Notes under the pieces: generated by a model
What the model saw: the letters and a program-made list of their open reading frames with translations, nothing else
Told to the model about the DNA's origin: nothing
The model's database searches: none
Position numbers and translations under genes: made by a program
Origin: DAOMFM01 sp035429825
GTDB lineage: Bacteria > Acidobacteriota > Blastocatellia > UBA7656 > JADIYM01
Assembly (NCBI GenBank): GCA_044224215.1
Contig: JBGAKX010000010.1
Coordinates: 1 to 61,513, forward strand
DNA length: 61,513 nucleotides
Direction: 5' to 3'
Shown here: positions 33,615-42,990 of the stretch, piece after piece
Numbering within the stretch: position 1 is the first letter of the stretch
How the letters are laid out: each line of letters starts with the position of its first letter

Positions 33615-36146
33615 CTACTCGCTCGACGCGTTGTTCGGCGTGGCCGTCTGGAGCTTCTTGATGTCCTCGGGCGACAACTGCGGACGGTTCACCTTGATTG
33701 TCAGCTTGTTGAGCTTCGCGGTCAGTGCGAACGGCGGCTTGTAGTCCGCGTCGTTCACGCCCGTAAGCGTGTCCGAGCCGACGTCAAAGCTCTCGTCCCA
33801 CTGCAGGATCATCGGCAATGTGTGTGGCATGGTAATCGTCTGGACAACTTTTCCGTCCACCTTCAGCACGCCTGTGCCTGGCCGGCCGAGGCCGCTGAAA
33901 TTGTTGTAGGCCAGCGTGCCTGCGCCAAGTCCGTCGTACGTGAAGTCGAACTCGAGCGTATGTTTGCCTGGCGTGAGTGCGTCCGGACCCTCCCACTTGA
34001 CACGATTCATATCGATCAGGTTCCACAGGAACACCGGCTTGCCCTTGAGCAAGTAGAAGCCGTAGCCGGCGAACCTGCCGCCCGACGTGAGGATCATTCC
34101 TTCGGCTCCGCCTTGAGGAACTTCAATGTCGGCGGTGATTGTGTACGAGCTGTTGAGCAACGCTGGCGAATCGCCCTGCGGCAGCCCGATCATCGGTCTT
34201 GTATACACAAACTCCGTACGGCCAGCGGTGATGTTGGGGCGCGGCGCGACCATACGTGCAGCCACCGACGCATCCATCGGGAAGACCTGGTACTTCTTGG
34301 CTTCCGCGATGAACAGCTGCTTCAACTCCTTCACCTTGTCGGGGAACTTGTCGGCGACATTCTGTGATTGGCTGAAGTCCGTCGTCAGGTTGTAGAGCTC
34401 GAGCACCTGATTGTTGAGCGGGTCCGTGTTAGCTGGACCGAAGGCCTCCCACGGAGCGCGGTTCACCTTGGTGCTGAGCAGCCATCCGTCGTCGTACATG
34501 GCCCACTGACCCATCATCTCGAAATACTGTGTCTTGTGCCGCGACGGCGCCTTGGCATTCGCCGCGTCAAACGTGTACACGAGGCTCGTCCCTTCGATCG
34601 GCGCCTGCTTGATCCCATCCACATAGTCGGGCGCGGATATGCCGGCCGCCTCGAGGATCGTGGGAACGATGTCGATGACGTGGCAGAACTGCTCGCGCAA
34701 CCCGCCCTTGTCCTTGATACGCGCCGGCCACGAGATCGCCATGTTCTGGCCGACTCCGCCGAGTCGCGACGCGTTCTGCTTGAACCACGTGAACGGCGTG
34801 TCAAACGCCCACGACCAGCCCGCCGACATGTGGTTGTAGGTCTGTTCCGTACCCCAGACGTCGTACCACTTCATTTGGTCCGCAACAGGCATCATGTTGA
34901 CGCCGTTGAAGAATGCGACTTCGTTTGGCGTGCCAAGCGGACCGCCCTCGGCGCTCGTTCCGTTGTCGCCGTTGATATAGATGACAAGGGTGTTGTCGAG
35001 CTTGCCCATATCCTGGACGGCCTGGACGACACGTCCGATCTCGTAGTCACTGTATGCGGCATACGCCGCAAAGATCTCGGCCTGCTTGATGAACAGCTTC
35101 TTCTCCTCCGGCGTGCAATCGTCCCAGTTCTTGATGACACTTGTCGGCCACGGCTCGAGTTTGGTGTCGGCGGGAATCACGCCGAGGCGCTTCTGATTCT
35201 CGAAGATTCTCTCGCGGAGCTTGTTCCACCCGTCGTCAAACAGGTGCATCGCGTGGATCTTGTCGATCCACTCCTGGGTCGGGTGGTGCGGCGCGTGGGT
35301 GGCGCCGGGTGCGTACTTGACGAAGAACGGCTTGCTCGGGTCCGTCTGGTTGATGCGGTTCAGGTAGTCGATCGCGTCGTCCGCCATGCCGGTGACGAGG
35401 TTCCATCCCGGCTTGCCCTGGAACGGATAGATCTGGGTGGTGTTGCGGAACAGGTTCGGCTCCCACTGGTTGGCGTCACCGCCGACGAAGCCGTAGAAAT
35501 ACTCGAATCCCATGCCTGTGGGCCACTGGTCGAACGGCCCGACCTGGCTCGCGGCAAAGGCCGGCGTGTTGTGGTCCTTGCCGAACCACGAGGTTGCATA
35601 TCCATTGTCGAGCAGGATTCGCCCGACGGTGGCCTTGTCCTTGGTGATGATGCTGTTGTATCCGGGGAACCCCGTTGACTGCTCGGAGATCACGCCAAAA
35701 CCCACCGAGTGGTGGTTCCGCCCGGTGATGAGCGCAGCACGCGTGGGCGAACAGAGCGCGGTGGAGTGGATGTTGTTGTAGCGCAGGCCGTCCCTCGCGA
35801 TGCGATCCATCGTCGGAGTCGGGATGACGCCGCCGAACGTGCCGGGGACTCCGAACCCGGCATCGTCCGTGATGATGAGGAGGACATTCGGAGCGCCCGC
35901 GGGGGGCACGATGCGCGGCGCCCACCACGGCTTGGACTGCAGGGCGTCTTCCTTGATCACGCCGCCAAACTTCGGGTCGGGCGGGGGGAGTTGCTTGCCG
36001 TCGATGGACGTCGTTGCGCCTGCCGAGCCGGGTGCAGGCGTACCCTGTTGAGCTCGGGTCTGGCTTCCAGAAACGAGAACCATCGTCGCGGCAAGCACTA
36101 CTACGACGGCGCGCAAGCGACGAAGCGCTGACGAAACCTTGAACAT
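33615..36146 (-). CDS. Arylsulfatase, type I (formylglycine) family
   Basis: 843 residues. Sec signal peptide (about 1-33). Catalytic core: metal-binding DD at 94-95 (LLIITDDAGFG), the formylglycine motif CSPTRAALITGR with Cys132 as the modified residue, GNxxTSWFGKDHN lysine/His region near 185, and IYINGDNG aspartate-asparagine site near 395. A C-terminal beta-sandwich (about 650-830, GGRFAGYGFYLLKGKPVFLWN) follows. It hydrolyses sulfate esters; activation needs a formylglycine-generating enzyme, not in this window. Secreted or periplasmic. A decayed member of the same superfamily lies at about 55-56 kb. Confidence 0.95.
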   Translation of the reverse strand: MFKVSSALRRLRAVVVVLAATMVLVSGSQTRAQQGTPAPGSAGATTSIDGKQLPPPDPKFGGVIKEDALQSKPWWAPRIVPPAGAPNVLLIITDDAGFGVPGTFGGVIPTPTMDRIARDGLRYNNIHSTALCSPTRAALITGRNHHSVGFGVISEQSTGFPGYNSIITKDKATVGRILLDNGYATSWFGKDHNTPAFAASQVGPFDQWPTGMGFEYFYGFVGGDANQWEPNLFRNTTQIYPFQGKPGWNLVTGMADDAIDYLNRINQTDPSKPFFVKYAPGATHAPHHPTQEWIDKIHAMHLFDDGWNKLRERIFENQKRLGVIPADTKLEPWPTSVIKNWDDCTPEEKKLFIKQAEIFAAYAAYSDYEIGRVVQAVQDMGKLDNTLVIYINGDNGTSAEGGPLGTPNEVAFFNGVNMMPVADQMKWYDVWGTEQTYNHMSAGWSWAFDTPFTWFKQNASRLGGVGQNMAISWPARIKDKGGLREQFCHVIDIVPTILEAAGISAPDYVDGIKQAPIEGTSLVYTFDAANAKAPSRHKTQYFEMMGQWAMYDDGWLLSTKVNRAPWEAFGPANTDPLNNQVLELYNLTTDFSQSQNVADKFPDKVKELKQLFIAEAKKYQVFPMDASVAARMVAPRPNITAGRTEFVYTRPMIGLPQGDSPALLNSSYTITADIEVPQGGAEGMILTSGGRFAGYGFYLLKGKPVFLWNLIDMNRVKWEGPDALTPGKHTLEFDFTYDGLGAGTLAYNNFSGLGRPGTGVLKVDGKVVQTITMPHTLPMILQWDESFDVGSDTLTGVNDADYKPPFALTAKLNKLTIKVNRPQLSPEDIKKLQTATPNNASSE

Positions 36147-36397
36147 GCTGTCCTCCGGATTGTGGCGGCTGAAGGAGCCGGGCTGGATTCGGATTCCCTA
36201 CGCGGAATCCTTGAGGGTGTGGCGCATCATCCTGCGAGAACCAACTGCAGTGGCTTAGCTTCATATCACGTCGTGCGAGGCAGGCTCAACGTGTGAGACG
36301 GATTTGACTCTGGAACACAGGCAATACAGCACTGGTGCGAACTGTCAACCGAGCGGCGCTCGCGTTGCGGAGGCGACCACGACACTGACGAATGTGG

Positions 36398-37054
36398 TCA
36401 CCTGGTCGGCGCGAGGTGCCCATACCCGCTCCGTTGAAGCAGACTGGCGCGTGCGGCGTCGGATTGTTGCGCCGCAAAGATTGCCAGCAGACTCGGCCCG
36501 ATCGCGGGGCTGCCTTCGGTGCGTCGCCAGAAGTCCTGATCCGTCGCAACGTCGAGTTGGGCCGACCATGCGTTCACCTCATCACCGATGTCGTAGCTCG
36601 ACGGATCGGGAACCCAGCGACCCGACCGTACATCGCGCGTGAACGAAAGCTCGCGGCTGTCGAACTGGCGTGCGTGTTCGAGCTCGTGTGCGAGGCACGC
36701 GCGTTCGCTGAAGCGTGAACATGGTGCGGCACCTTTGCCGTTTGATCCCGTACCGTCTGAAACTGCCACGACGACGCACGAGCCATCCGTCGACAGGGTC
36801 CCGTCAACGTCTGGGCGGAAGTCTCCACCCACTCTGATTCGATACTCGATGCCCGACTGCTCGAGTTGGCGCACGGTCGCACGTTCCGACGAATACCTTG
36901 CCGGGTCGTGTTCGATGAATGCGACGTAGGCCTCGAACTGTCGCCGTGCCGCGTCGCTGTCGAATCGAATCACGGCACCGGCAGATTGTTCGCAGGCAAT
37001 CAACGCCACTGAACACGCCAGCAAGCCAAACACCTGTTGAATGAGTCTCCGCAT
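36398..37054 (-). CDS. Putative lipoprotein with HExxH metallopeptidase motif
   Basis: 218 residues. Lipoprotein signal with the lipobox ALIAC, Cys21 lipidated. A HELEH motif (123-127, in ACLAHELEHARQFD) is the gluzincin/metzincin-type zinc signature, followed by an acidic residue some 20-30 residues on that could be the third ligand. Two Cys pairs could form disulfides in the periplasm. No family recognised. The start is ATG 37054; an extra 16 codons upstream are unlikely. It might be a small envelope peptidase, or a protein where the motif is coincidental. Confidence 0.75.
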   Translation of the reverse strand: MRRLIQQVFGLLACSVALIACEQSAGAVIRFDSDAARRQFEAYVAFIEHDPARYSSERATVRQLEQSGIEYRIRVGGDFRPDVDGTLSTDGSCVVVAVSDGTGSNGKGAAPCSRFSERACLAHELEHARQFDSRELSFTRDVRSGRWVPDPSSYDIGDEVNAWSAQLDVATDQDFWRRTEGSPAIGPSLLAIFAAQQSDAARASLLQRSGYGHLAPTR

Positions 37055-37200
37055 TGCTGTTCTCCAGAGCGATGTCGTCCGTGGGCGTACACCCGCTGGC
37101 AAGGACGAGCCTTAGGGAACGGGCCGGGCACACGGATATCCACTGGGCGTCACCCGGGACGCCCTCAGGCCGATTCGCGGTCGGTACGGTTCGTGCCAAC

Positions 37201-37240
37201 GGCCGGTGGGCGGCGGTGTCACACACGCCGCCAACCGGCC
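37201..37240 (-). terminator. 15-bp hairpin after the EF-hand gene
   Basis: GGCCGGTGGGCGGCG (37201-37215) pairs with CGCCGCCAACCGGCC (37226-37240), one mismatch, 10-nt loop. It is ten bases 3' of the stop of the minus-strand EF-hand protein gene. No U-run. Confidence 0.7.
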
Positions 37241-37249
37241 GCCGTCAGG

Positions 37250-38722
37250 TCACCTGTTGTCGCCGTCGCGATTGGTCGACGCTGGCACGGCTGGCGTCAC
37301 AGTCCCCATGAGTCCGCTCAGAACCCACGCACGCTCGCTCGGGGCGAATCGCGGCGCAAGCAGGCCGTCGTTGATTTCGCGAGTGACTGCGAATCGCGTC
37401 CACTCGGTCACAGGGATGAAAAGGCGGTCGTTCGGCTGCCCGCCATCGGACGTGTCCTCGAGATCCGCCTCGGTGAACGAGATGATTCCGTCGCCATTCG
37501 TGTCGATCCGCGCCACTTCCTTCGCATATGCGAGGAACAGCCGATTCTTCGGGTCGTGCACGGCCGGCTCGAACGAAACAGGTCGCTCGTAGACGTCATA
37601 GAGGATCTCCTCGGCCAGGCCGCTCGGGATGAAGCGAACGCGCTTTTCCTTGTGGTCCGGGTTGTTGACCATTCCGCGGTCGGGATCCTCCGGGCTCGTG
37701 TCCAGCGCGCGGTCCGGGTCGCGCGGGTTGTCGGGGTTGTCGCCGACATCGCGCCGGTCGTTGCCGCCGGTCACTGGAGGCAGGAACGGCCCCGTGCCCG
37801 CAGGTCCCGATCCGGGGACGGTCGAGTTGATGAGCCCGAGCCGGCCCTGCGCGAACTCGGCCTGGAACCCGCCCGTGAACGGCTCCTCGTAGAGCGGGAA
37901 CACCCAGTTCGTGTACTGGTTGAACTCCCAGTAGGAGTGGGCGTCCGACTGCTGAAGCGCGTTGAAGGTGCCCATGCTCAGGAACAGCGAGACGACGTTG
38001 GTCTCGTTGTCCGGGAAATGGTCGTTCGCGCTCGGCATGCGGGGCGCAGCGCCGTCGAGCGTGAAGAGGCTTCCAGGAACGTTGTTTCCAATTCCCATGG
38101 CCGCGAGCGCCGCGGCATCCTCGGCCGTGATCTTGCCGAACTGCGCGCCGGTCCCGTCCGCCCTCGGGGGGGCGACGTCGCCGATGTCGAGCGTGTAGAT
38201 CATCCACCCCTCGTACCACCCTGACTCGTTGTTGACGACAAACAGTCCCGAGATGTCCGTGAAGACGTCGATGAACGCACCCGGATCTTCGGGATCGGTC
38301 GGAAGTCCGGGCTTCGGCTCGACGACCATGCGAACCGAACCGATGGTCGGCAGGTCGTGGTTTGCGCCCGTCGCGGTCGGGGCAACACCGTCGTTGATGC
38401 CCGGTATGGTCGATGTAAAGACGTTCGGCTGGAAGTGGTTCGAGTCCAGCAGGAAGTAGCCGAACAGCTGGCTCGGCTGGTCCGCCTCTGAGTACGCCTG
38501 GATCGGGTCCGCCGAATGCGGACGGCCCGAGATGTCAACGATTCGCTGCTTCAGTAGATCGGGAAGGTTGCGGATGTCGCCGCGCTTCGCGATCTTCGCC
38601 TGTTTGTTCGCCCCGTTGCCGCCAGCCGCACGCGTCGGCGTCCGGCTGAAGCCTGCTCCCACCATCAGCATGCACACGCACACCGTCATCCACACCGTAT
38701 TGCTCTTTGCTCCTACTGTCAT
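37250..38722 (-). CDS. Secreted EF-hand-containing protein of unknown function
   Basis: 490 residues. Sec signal peptide (about 1-30). A single EF-hand-like calcium loop DTNGDGIISFTE lies near 407-418. A stretch of Asp-Pro-Asn repeats (about 320-350: GDNPDNPRDPDRALDTSPEDPDRG) is low-complexity, probably a calcium-binding or flexible surface segment. The remainder (YEGWMIYTLDIGDVAPP, VSLFLSMGTFNALQQSDAHSYWEFNQYTNWVFPLYEEP) matches a recurring acidobacterial/gammaproteobacterial family I know only as hypothetical. ATG 38722 with GGGGAGC upstream. Located between the HExxH lipoprotein and the CXXCH protein. Confidence 0.8.
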   Translation of the reverse strand: MTVGAKSNTVWMTVCVCMLMVGAGFSRTPTRAAGGNGANKQAKIAKRGDIRNLPDLLKQRIVDISGRPHSADPIQAYSEADQPSQLFGYFLLDSNHFQPNVFTSTIPGINDGVAPTATGANHDLPTIGSVRMVVEPKPGLPTDPEDPGAFIDVFTDISGLFVVNNESGWYEGWMIYTLDIGDVAPPRADGTGAQFGKITAEDAAALAAMGIGNNVPGSLFTLDGAAPRMPSANDHFPDNETNVVSLFLSMGTFNALQQSDAHSYWEFNQYTNWVFPLYEEPFTGGFQAEFAQGRLGLINSTVPGSGPAGTGPFLPPVTGGNDRRDVGDNPDNPRDPDRALDTSPEDPDRGMVNNPDHKEKRVRFIPSGLAEEILYDVYERPVSFEPAVHDPKNRLFLAYAKEVARIDTNGDGIISFTEADLEDTSDGGQPNDRLFIPVTEWTRFAVTREINDGLLAPRFAPSERAWVLSGLMGTVTPAVPASTNRDGDNR

Positions 38723-38812
38723 TTGCTCCCCCCAGGGCTCGCGCGATTCAGTCTGCCCTCGCGTGAATCACCGAGCCCGTCTCGTTGCCGTAAACACGCT
38801 GCTGCACCTCTC

Positions 38813-39673
38813 CTACCGCCCGAGCGTCGCCGGCGCCGATGGCGTACCGTCGGGATTGCGCACCACGATCGTGACCCTGGCCCCCACCGGCAGGGCCTCC
38901 GTGACCGTCAGGCCACTCGGCGTGCTCCGCGCCGATTTCTTCACAAGGAACTTCGTCCCGGGCGCATTCGCTGACAGCTGAAACGATTCCGTCGCCTGGA
39001 GCCCCCCTCCCGACAACTCCAGCGTCGCGCCCGGGACGAGGTTCGATCCGTTCGCCTGAAGCAGGATCTTGCCCTTCCTGAAGGCCGGCGCGATGATGAC
39101 GGGCGCGGCGGCCGGACCCGTCGAAACCGCGGTCGTGTAGATACTGTCACCCGACGATGCGTTGTCGCCGTTCGCGGCGTTTCCCGCCGCGTAGAAGGTC
39201 ACGCGGCCGGCGTCCTCGGCCGGAGCGGTCCACGTGACCATCCACTCGGCACCCTGCGCCCGTCCGTCAAACGTCCCGTCCGACGTGTGCTCGATGTACG
39301 TGCGCCCCGCGAGCGATCCAGTTCCTGCGACGCGCTTCGTGATGCTGCGATCGACCGTGGAAAGCGTTCCGGCCGGTCGATTCGCGTCGTCGAGCGCCGT
39401 GATCTGAAAGCCCCACCGTTGCCGGTCGGGGTGCTCGACGTGGACGGTAAGCGTGAATTCCTGGTTCGGCTCGTACGTCTCGGGTACCCCCGAGATCGTA
39501 ACCCGGCCCGGGCCGCTGTTGAGCGTCCCCAGGTGGCACTGAACGCACGTGCCCTCTCCGGGAGCTCCCGTCCGGCCCGCCGGAGGACCGGACGAGAACC
39601 CGTAGGCCACCGTAACGATCATTGCTACCACAATTGCGGCCTTCAAGGTATTCCGTGTCCAGTTCGCTTTCAT
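38813..39673 (-). CDS. Choice-of-anchor V-like exported protein with one CXXCH motif
   Basis: 286 residues. Sec signal (about 10-26) and then the hallmark GRTGAPGEGTCVQCHLG, with CVQCH at 43-47: a possible covalent haem site, though a single CXXCH without a clear axial Met/His partner is not proof. A reeler-like/choice-of-anchor V beta domain follows (VTISGVPETYEPNQEFTLTVHVEHPDRQRWGFQITALD). The C-terminal part (about 205-286) is a beta-sandwich (IPT-like: LQANGSNLVPGATLELSGG). The start is taken as ATG 39673; it is divergent from the first large regulator. Confidence 0.8.
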   Translation of the reverse strand: MKANWTRNTLKAAIVVAMIVTVAYGFSSGPPAGRTGAPGEGTCVQCHLGTLNSGPGRVTISGVPETYEPNQEFTLTVHVEHPDRQRWGFQITALDDANRPAGTLSTVDRSITKRVAGTGSLAGRTYIEHTSDGTFDGRAQGAEWMVTWTAPAEDAGRVTFYAAGNAANGDNASSGDSIYTTAVSTGPAAAPVIIAPAFRKGKILLQANGSNLVPGATLELSGGGLQATESFQLSANAPGTKFLVKKSARSTPSGLTVTEALPVGARVTIVVRNPDGTPSAPATLGR

Positions 39674-39813
39674 AACATTCGTGTCCTTCACCCGATCTCT
39701 GCCGAAGTGCTGAAGCTGAAACGCCTTGCGGCGCCTGTCGCTTCTGCCTTCTCCAGGGCCGTCTCGAATTGCCATCCGTTCGTCACTGGCGGACAATAGG
39801 CCCCGCGGGTGCT

Positions 39814-39849
39814 GGAAGTCATAAACTTGCCGTAATGCTTCGGTAATGG
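39814..39849. promoter_or_regulatory. Three-part element upstream of regulator 1
   Basis: GGAAGTCATAA (39814-39824), 7 bases, GTAATGC (39832-39838), TTCG, GTAATGG (39843-39849): two heptamers on an 11-bp period, the arrangement OmpR/SARP-type winged helices bind. The same 11-mer and 11-bp heptamer layout occurs before regulator 2 at 45797-45832. It abuts the proposed start of regulator 1 and is 141 bp upstream of the divergent CXXCH gene. Confidence 0.55.
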
Positions 39850-42831
39850 TTGGTGATTGGAGTGGGGAGCGAAAAACCCTTAGTTTTCGGTCCCTTCAGG
39901 CTTGACGTCGCGAGCGAGCGCCTGTGGAGAGGCGCGGATGCAGTCCCGCTCAGGCCCAAGGCATTCGCGCTGCTCAACCATCTGGTCGAGCGCCGGGGCC
40001 AGCTCGTGACAAAAGAAGAGCTTCTCGACGCGGTCTGGCCCGAGACTTTTGTCGGCGACGCCGTCCTGAAGGTGACTATTCGCCAGCTCCGCGAAGCGCT
40101 CGACGACGATCCAAAGGCTCCGCGGTTCATCGAGACCCAGCATCGACGCGGCTATCGCTTCATCGGTCAGGACGCAGACGAACGTTCGCCGGTCCCGCCA
40201 CTGCGTACGTCGTACTTCGCGCCCGGAGTGGTCGGGCGCGACGGCGCGCTCGCACGCATGCACGGCTGGCTCGATCGGATGCTCGGTGGACAACGCCAGG
40301 TCGTCTTCGTCACGGGCGAGGCCGGCATTGGCAAGACCGCGCTTGTCGACACGTTCGCAGGCGGCATCGTTTCCGACCTCGGCATTCGGGTCGCTCGGGG
40401 TCAGTGTCTGGAACAGTATGGGACGGGTGAAGCCTACCTGCCGTTTCTGGAGGCCATCGGACGGCTGTGCCGCGACCACACGCAGGTCTTCGATGTCCTG
40501 CGCGCGCACGCACCAATGTGGCTGCAGCAGCTGCCTTCACTTGTCAGCGCGTCGGAACGTGAAGCGCTCGGGCGCGAAGTGCTCGGAGCATCGCGTGAAC
40601 GGATGCTGCGGGAAATGGGCGACGCCCTCGAAACGCTGACAGCGGACCAGCCGCTCGTGCTGATTCTGGAGGACCTTCATTGGAGCGACTGCTCGACGCT
40701 CGACCTGATCTCATACGTCGCAAAACAGCGTCACGTGGCGCAGCTCATGCTGATCGGCACCTTTCGCACGGCGGAGCTTCACGCCAGCGGAAATCCGCTC
40801 AAGGCCGTGACGCAGGAACTGCTGGCCAAGCAGCAGTGCGAGGAGCTGCCGCTCGATTACCTTGGCGAGGATGCGATCTCCGAGTACCTGGCCGTGAGAT
40901 TCCCGCGCAATCGGTTTCCGCCGCGGCTTGCGCGGCTCATACGCGAGCGAACCGAGGGAAATCCGCTGTTTCTGGTCAACGCCGTCGACTATCTCGTGGC
41001 TGAACGATTGATTGGCGAGTTCGACGACGTGCCGGCATTGGGGGTCGAGATAGAAAGCGTCGAGGTCGGCGTGCCCGACAGCATCAGACAGATGATCGAG
41101 AAGCAGCTCGATCATCTCGATCCGCATGAGCAGCGAACACTCGAGGCGGCAAGCGTAGCGGGAACGGAATTCTCGTCGCTCGCGGTGGTCGCCGCCCTGG
41201 GTGAGGATCGAGCGCAGGTGGAAGGTCGGTTCGACGAACTGGCCCGGCGACATCAGTTCATTCAGGACTGCGGCATTCACGTACTCCCGAACGGCGAAGC
41301 GGTCAGTCGGTACGGCTTTATCCACGCCCTGTATTGCGACGTGCTCTACGAGAGGGTATCCGCATTGCAGCGCGTGCGACTCCACAGGCGGATTGGAGAA
41401 GAAGGTGAATTGCTGTTTGGGGCCCGCGCTGGAGAGATAGCTGCCGAGCTCGCTATGCACTTTGAGCGAGGGGCGAACAACCGGCAGGCCGTCAGGCACC
41501 TCAAACAAGCCGCCGTGAATGCCATACACCGGTTCGCATACCGAGAGGCGGTCGGGTTGGCGCGCCGCGGTCTCGATCTGCTCGCGACGCTTCCGGAGAG
41601 CGCGGAACGCGACGAACAGGAGCTGTGCCTTCAATTGACGCTTGGCGTGCCATTGATTGCAACCGTTGGATACGCTTCCCCTGAGGTGGGCAGCGTGTAC
41701 CAGCGTGCACGCGAGCTGTGCCGGCTGATCGGAGACACGCCCGACATTTCCGAGGTGCTCTGGGGGCTTTGGACGTTCCACACGTTGCGGGCCGAACTGC
41801 GTACGGCCCGCGAGATCGCCGAGGAGTTCCTGAGTCTCGCTGCGCGCCTGCCGTACCCCGGGCTCGCGATGCGCAGTCATCTGGCCATGGAGATCACCTT
41901 CATGCATATGGGGGAAGTCGACTCGGCGACGGGCCATTTCGACAAAGCGCTCTCGCTCTACGATCCCGAGCAACATCGCGAGGATGCGTTCATCTACGCG
42001 CAGCACCCTGGGGTGGCGATGCGCTGTTTTGGGGCATGGGCGCTCTGGTTTCTCGGCAAACCGGACACCGCCCTCGAGCGGATCCACGAGGCGCTTCGTA
42101 TTGCGCACGAATTGTCCGAACCTCACGGACTGGCGCACGCACATTTCTTTGCGGCCGTCCTTCACCAGTTTCGACGCGAAGGACTCCTGGCAGAGGTGCA
42201 TGCCAAGTCCGCCCTTGCGGTCTCTGTTCAGCACGGTCTGGTGATGTACGAGGCGATGGCAACGACAATGCTAGGTTGGGCACTGTTTGACCACGGTCGA
42301 CTGGACTCGTCGATAGAGCACATGAACCAGGGGCTTTCGGCCCACCAGGCGGCAGGCGCCCGGGTACTGCTGCCGCACTTCTGGGCCCTGCTGGCGGAGG
42401 TGCTGGGAAGGGACGGGCAGATTGACGAGGGACTCCGCCTGCTTGACGAGGCGCTGGACATGACGCATCGAAACGGCGAACGCTATTACGAAGCGGAACT
42501 CCACCGTGTCAAAGGCGAACTCTTGCTGATGCAGTCGAGCATTCGGGACCGCGCCCGAGCGGCTACCGGGGCAATGGTCGTCGCGGACGCCGCACATACC
42601 ACGATTGGCCAGGCAGAACGTTGTTTCCAGCGGTCCATCCATCTTGCCCGCCAGCAGCAGGCGAAGTCGTGGGAACTGCGCACCTCGACGAGTCTCGCGC
42701 GTATGTACATGACCACCGGCAGGCTGGATGAGGCGCGCACGTTGCTCGCTCGGATCTACGGCACATTCACCGAGGGCTTCGAAACTGCGGACCTGCGTGA
42801 AGCGAAGGCGCTGCTCAACGAGCTGTCGTAA
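39850..42831 (+). CDS. AfsR/SARP-like large regulator 1: winged helix + P-loop ATPase + TPR
   Basis: 993 residues. OmpR-type winged helix at about 10-106 (PLRPKAFALLNHLVERRGQLVTKEELLDAVWPETF, then DPKAPRFIETQHRRGYRFIG). ATPase domain from about 127: VVGRDGALARMHGWL, P-loop GEAGIGKT at 156-163, Walker B LVLILEDLHWSD at 269-280. The long helical C-terminus (about 560-993) is TPR-like. No receiver domain, no SARP BTAD domain in order. TTG 39850 is the first in-frame start and has no RBS; GTG at 39862 is equally possible. A signal bound by the helical part or ATP binding probably controls DNA binding. Paralogue of the regulator at 45982. Confidence 0.9.
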   Translation: MVIGVGSEKPLVFGPFRLDVASERLWRGADAVPLRPKAFALLNHLVERRGQLVTKEELLDAVWPETFVGDAVLKVTIRQLREALDDDPKAPRFIETQHRRGYRFIGQDADERSPVPPLRTSYFAPGVVGRDGALARMHGWLDRMLGGQRQVVFVTGEAGIGKTALVDTFAGGIVSDLGIRVARGQCLEQYGTGEAYLPFLEAIGRLCRDHTQVFDVLRAHAPMWLQQLPSLVSASEREALGREVLGASRERMLREMGDALETLTADQPLVLILEDLHWSDCSTLDLISYVAKQRHVAQLMLIGTFRTAELHASGNPLKAVTQELLAKQQCEELPLDYLGEDAISEYLAVRFPRNRFPPRLARLIRERTEGNPLFLVNAVDYLVAERLIGEFDDVPALGVEIESVEVGVPDSIRQMIEKQLDHLDPHEQRTLEAASVAGTEFSSLAVVAALGEDRAQVEGRFDELARRHQFIQDCGIHVLPNGEAVSRYGFIHALYCDVLYERVSALQRVRLHRRIGEEGELLFGARAGEIAAELAMHFERGANNRQAVRHLKQAAVNAIHRFAYREAVGLARRGLDLLATLPESAERDEQELCLQLTLGVPLIATVGYASPEVGSVYQRARELCRLIGDTPDISEVLWGLWTFHTLRAELRTAREIAEEFLSLAARLPYPGLAMRSHLAMEITFMHMGEVDSATGHFDKALSLYDPEQHREDAFIYAQHPGVAMRCFGAWALWFLGKPDTALERIHEALRIAHELSEPHGLAHAHFFAAVLHQFRREGLLAEVHAKSALAVSVQHGLVMYEAMATTMLGWALFDHGRLDSSIEHMNQGLSAHQAAGARVLLPHFWALLAEVLGRDGQIDEGLRLLDEALDMTHRNGERYYEAELHRVKGELLLMQSSIRDRARAATGAMVVADAAHTTIGQAERCFQRSIHLARQQQAKSWELRTSTSLARMYMTTGRLDEARTLLARIYGTFTEGFETADLREAKALLNELS

Positions 42832-42870
42832 CACGAGCGGGATGGTCGAGTTCGTACGTCGGACTCCCGG

Positions 42871-42893
42871 CGAATGCGGTGCAGGGGCATTCG
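42871..42893 (+). terminator. Weak hairpin after regulator 1
   Basis: CGAATGC/GCATTCG, 7-bp stem with 9-nt loop, 40 bases past the regulator stop. No T-run; a modest candidate terminator before the sigma/anti-sigma operon. Confidence 0.35.
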
Positions 42894-42990
42894 CGTTGGC
42901 GGTCGAAAGAAATATACCTGCGGCTGGAATAGAACGGATCGTGGCGCGGTAGTATCGGATAGCGGGTAATACAGCGAGATTGAGGGACGG

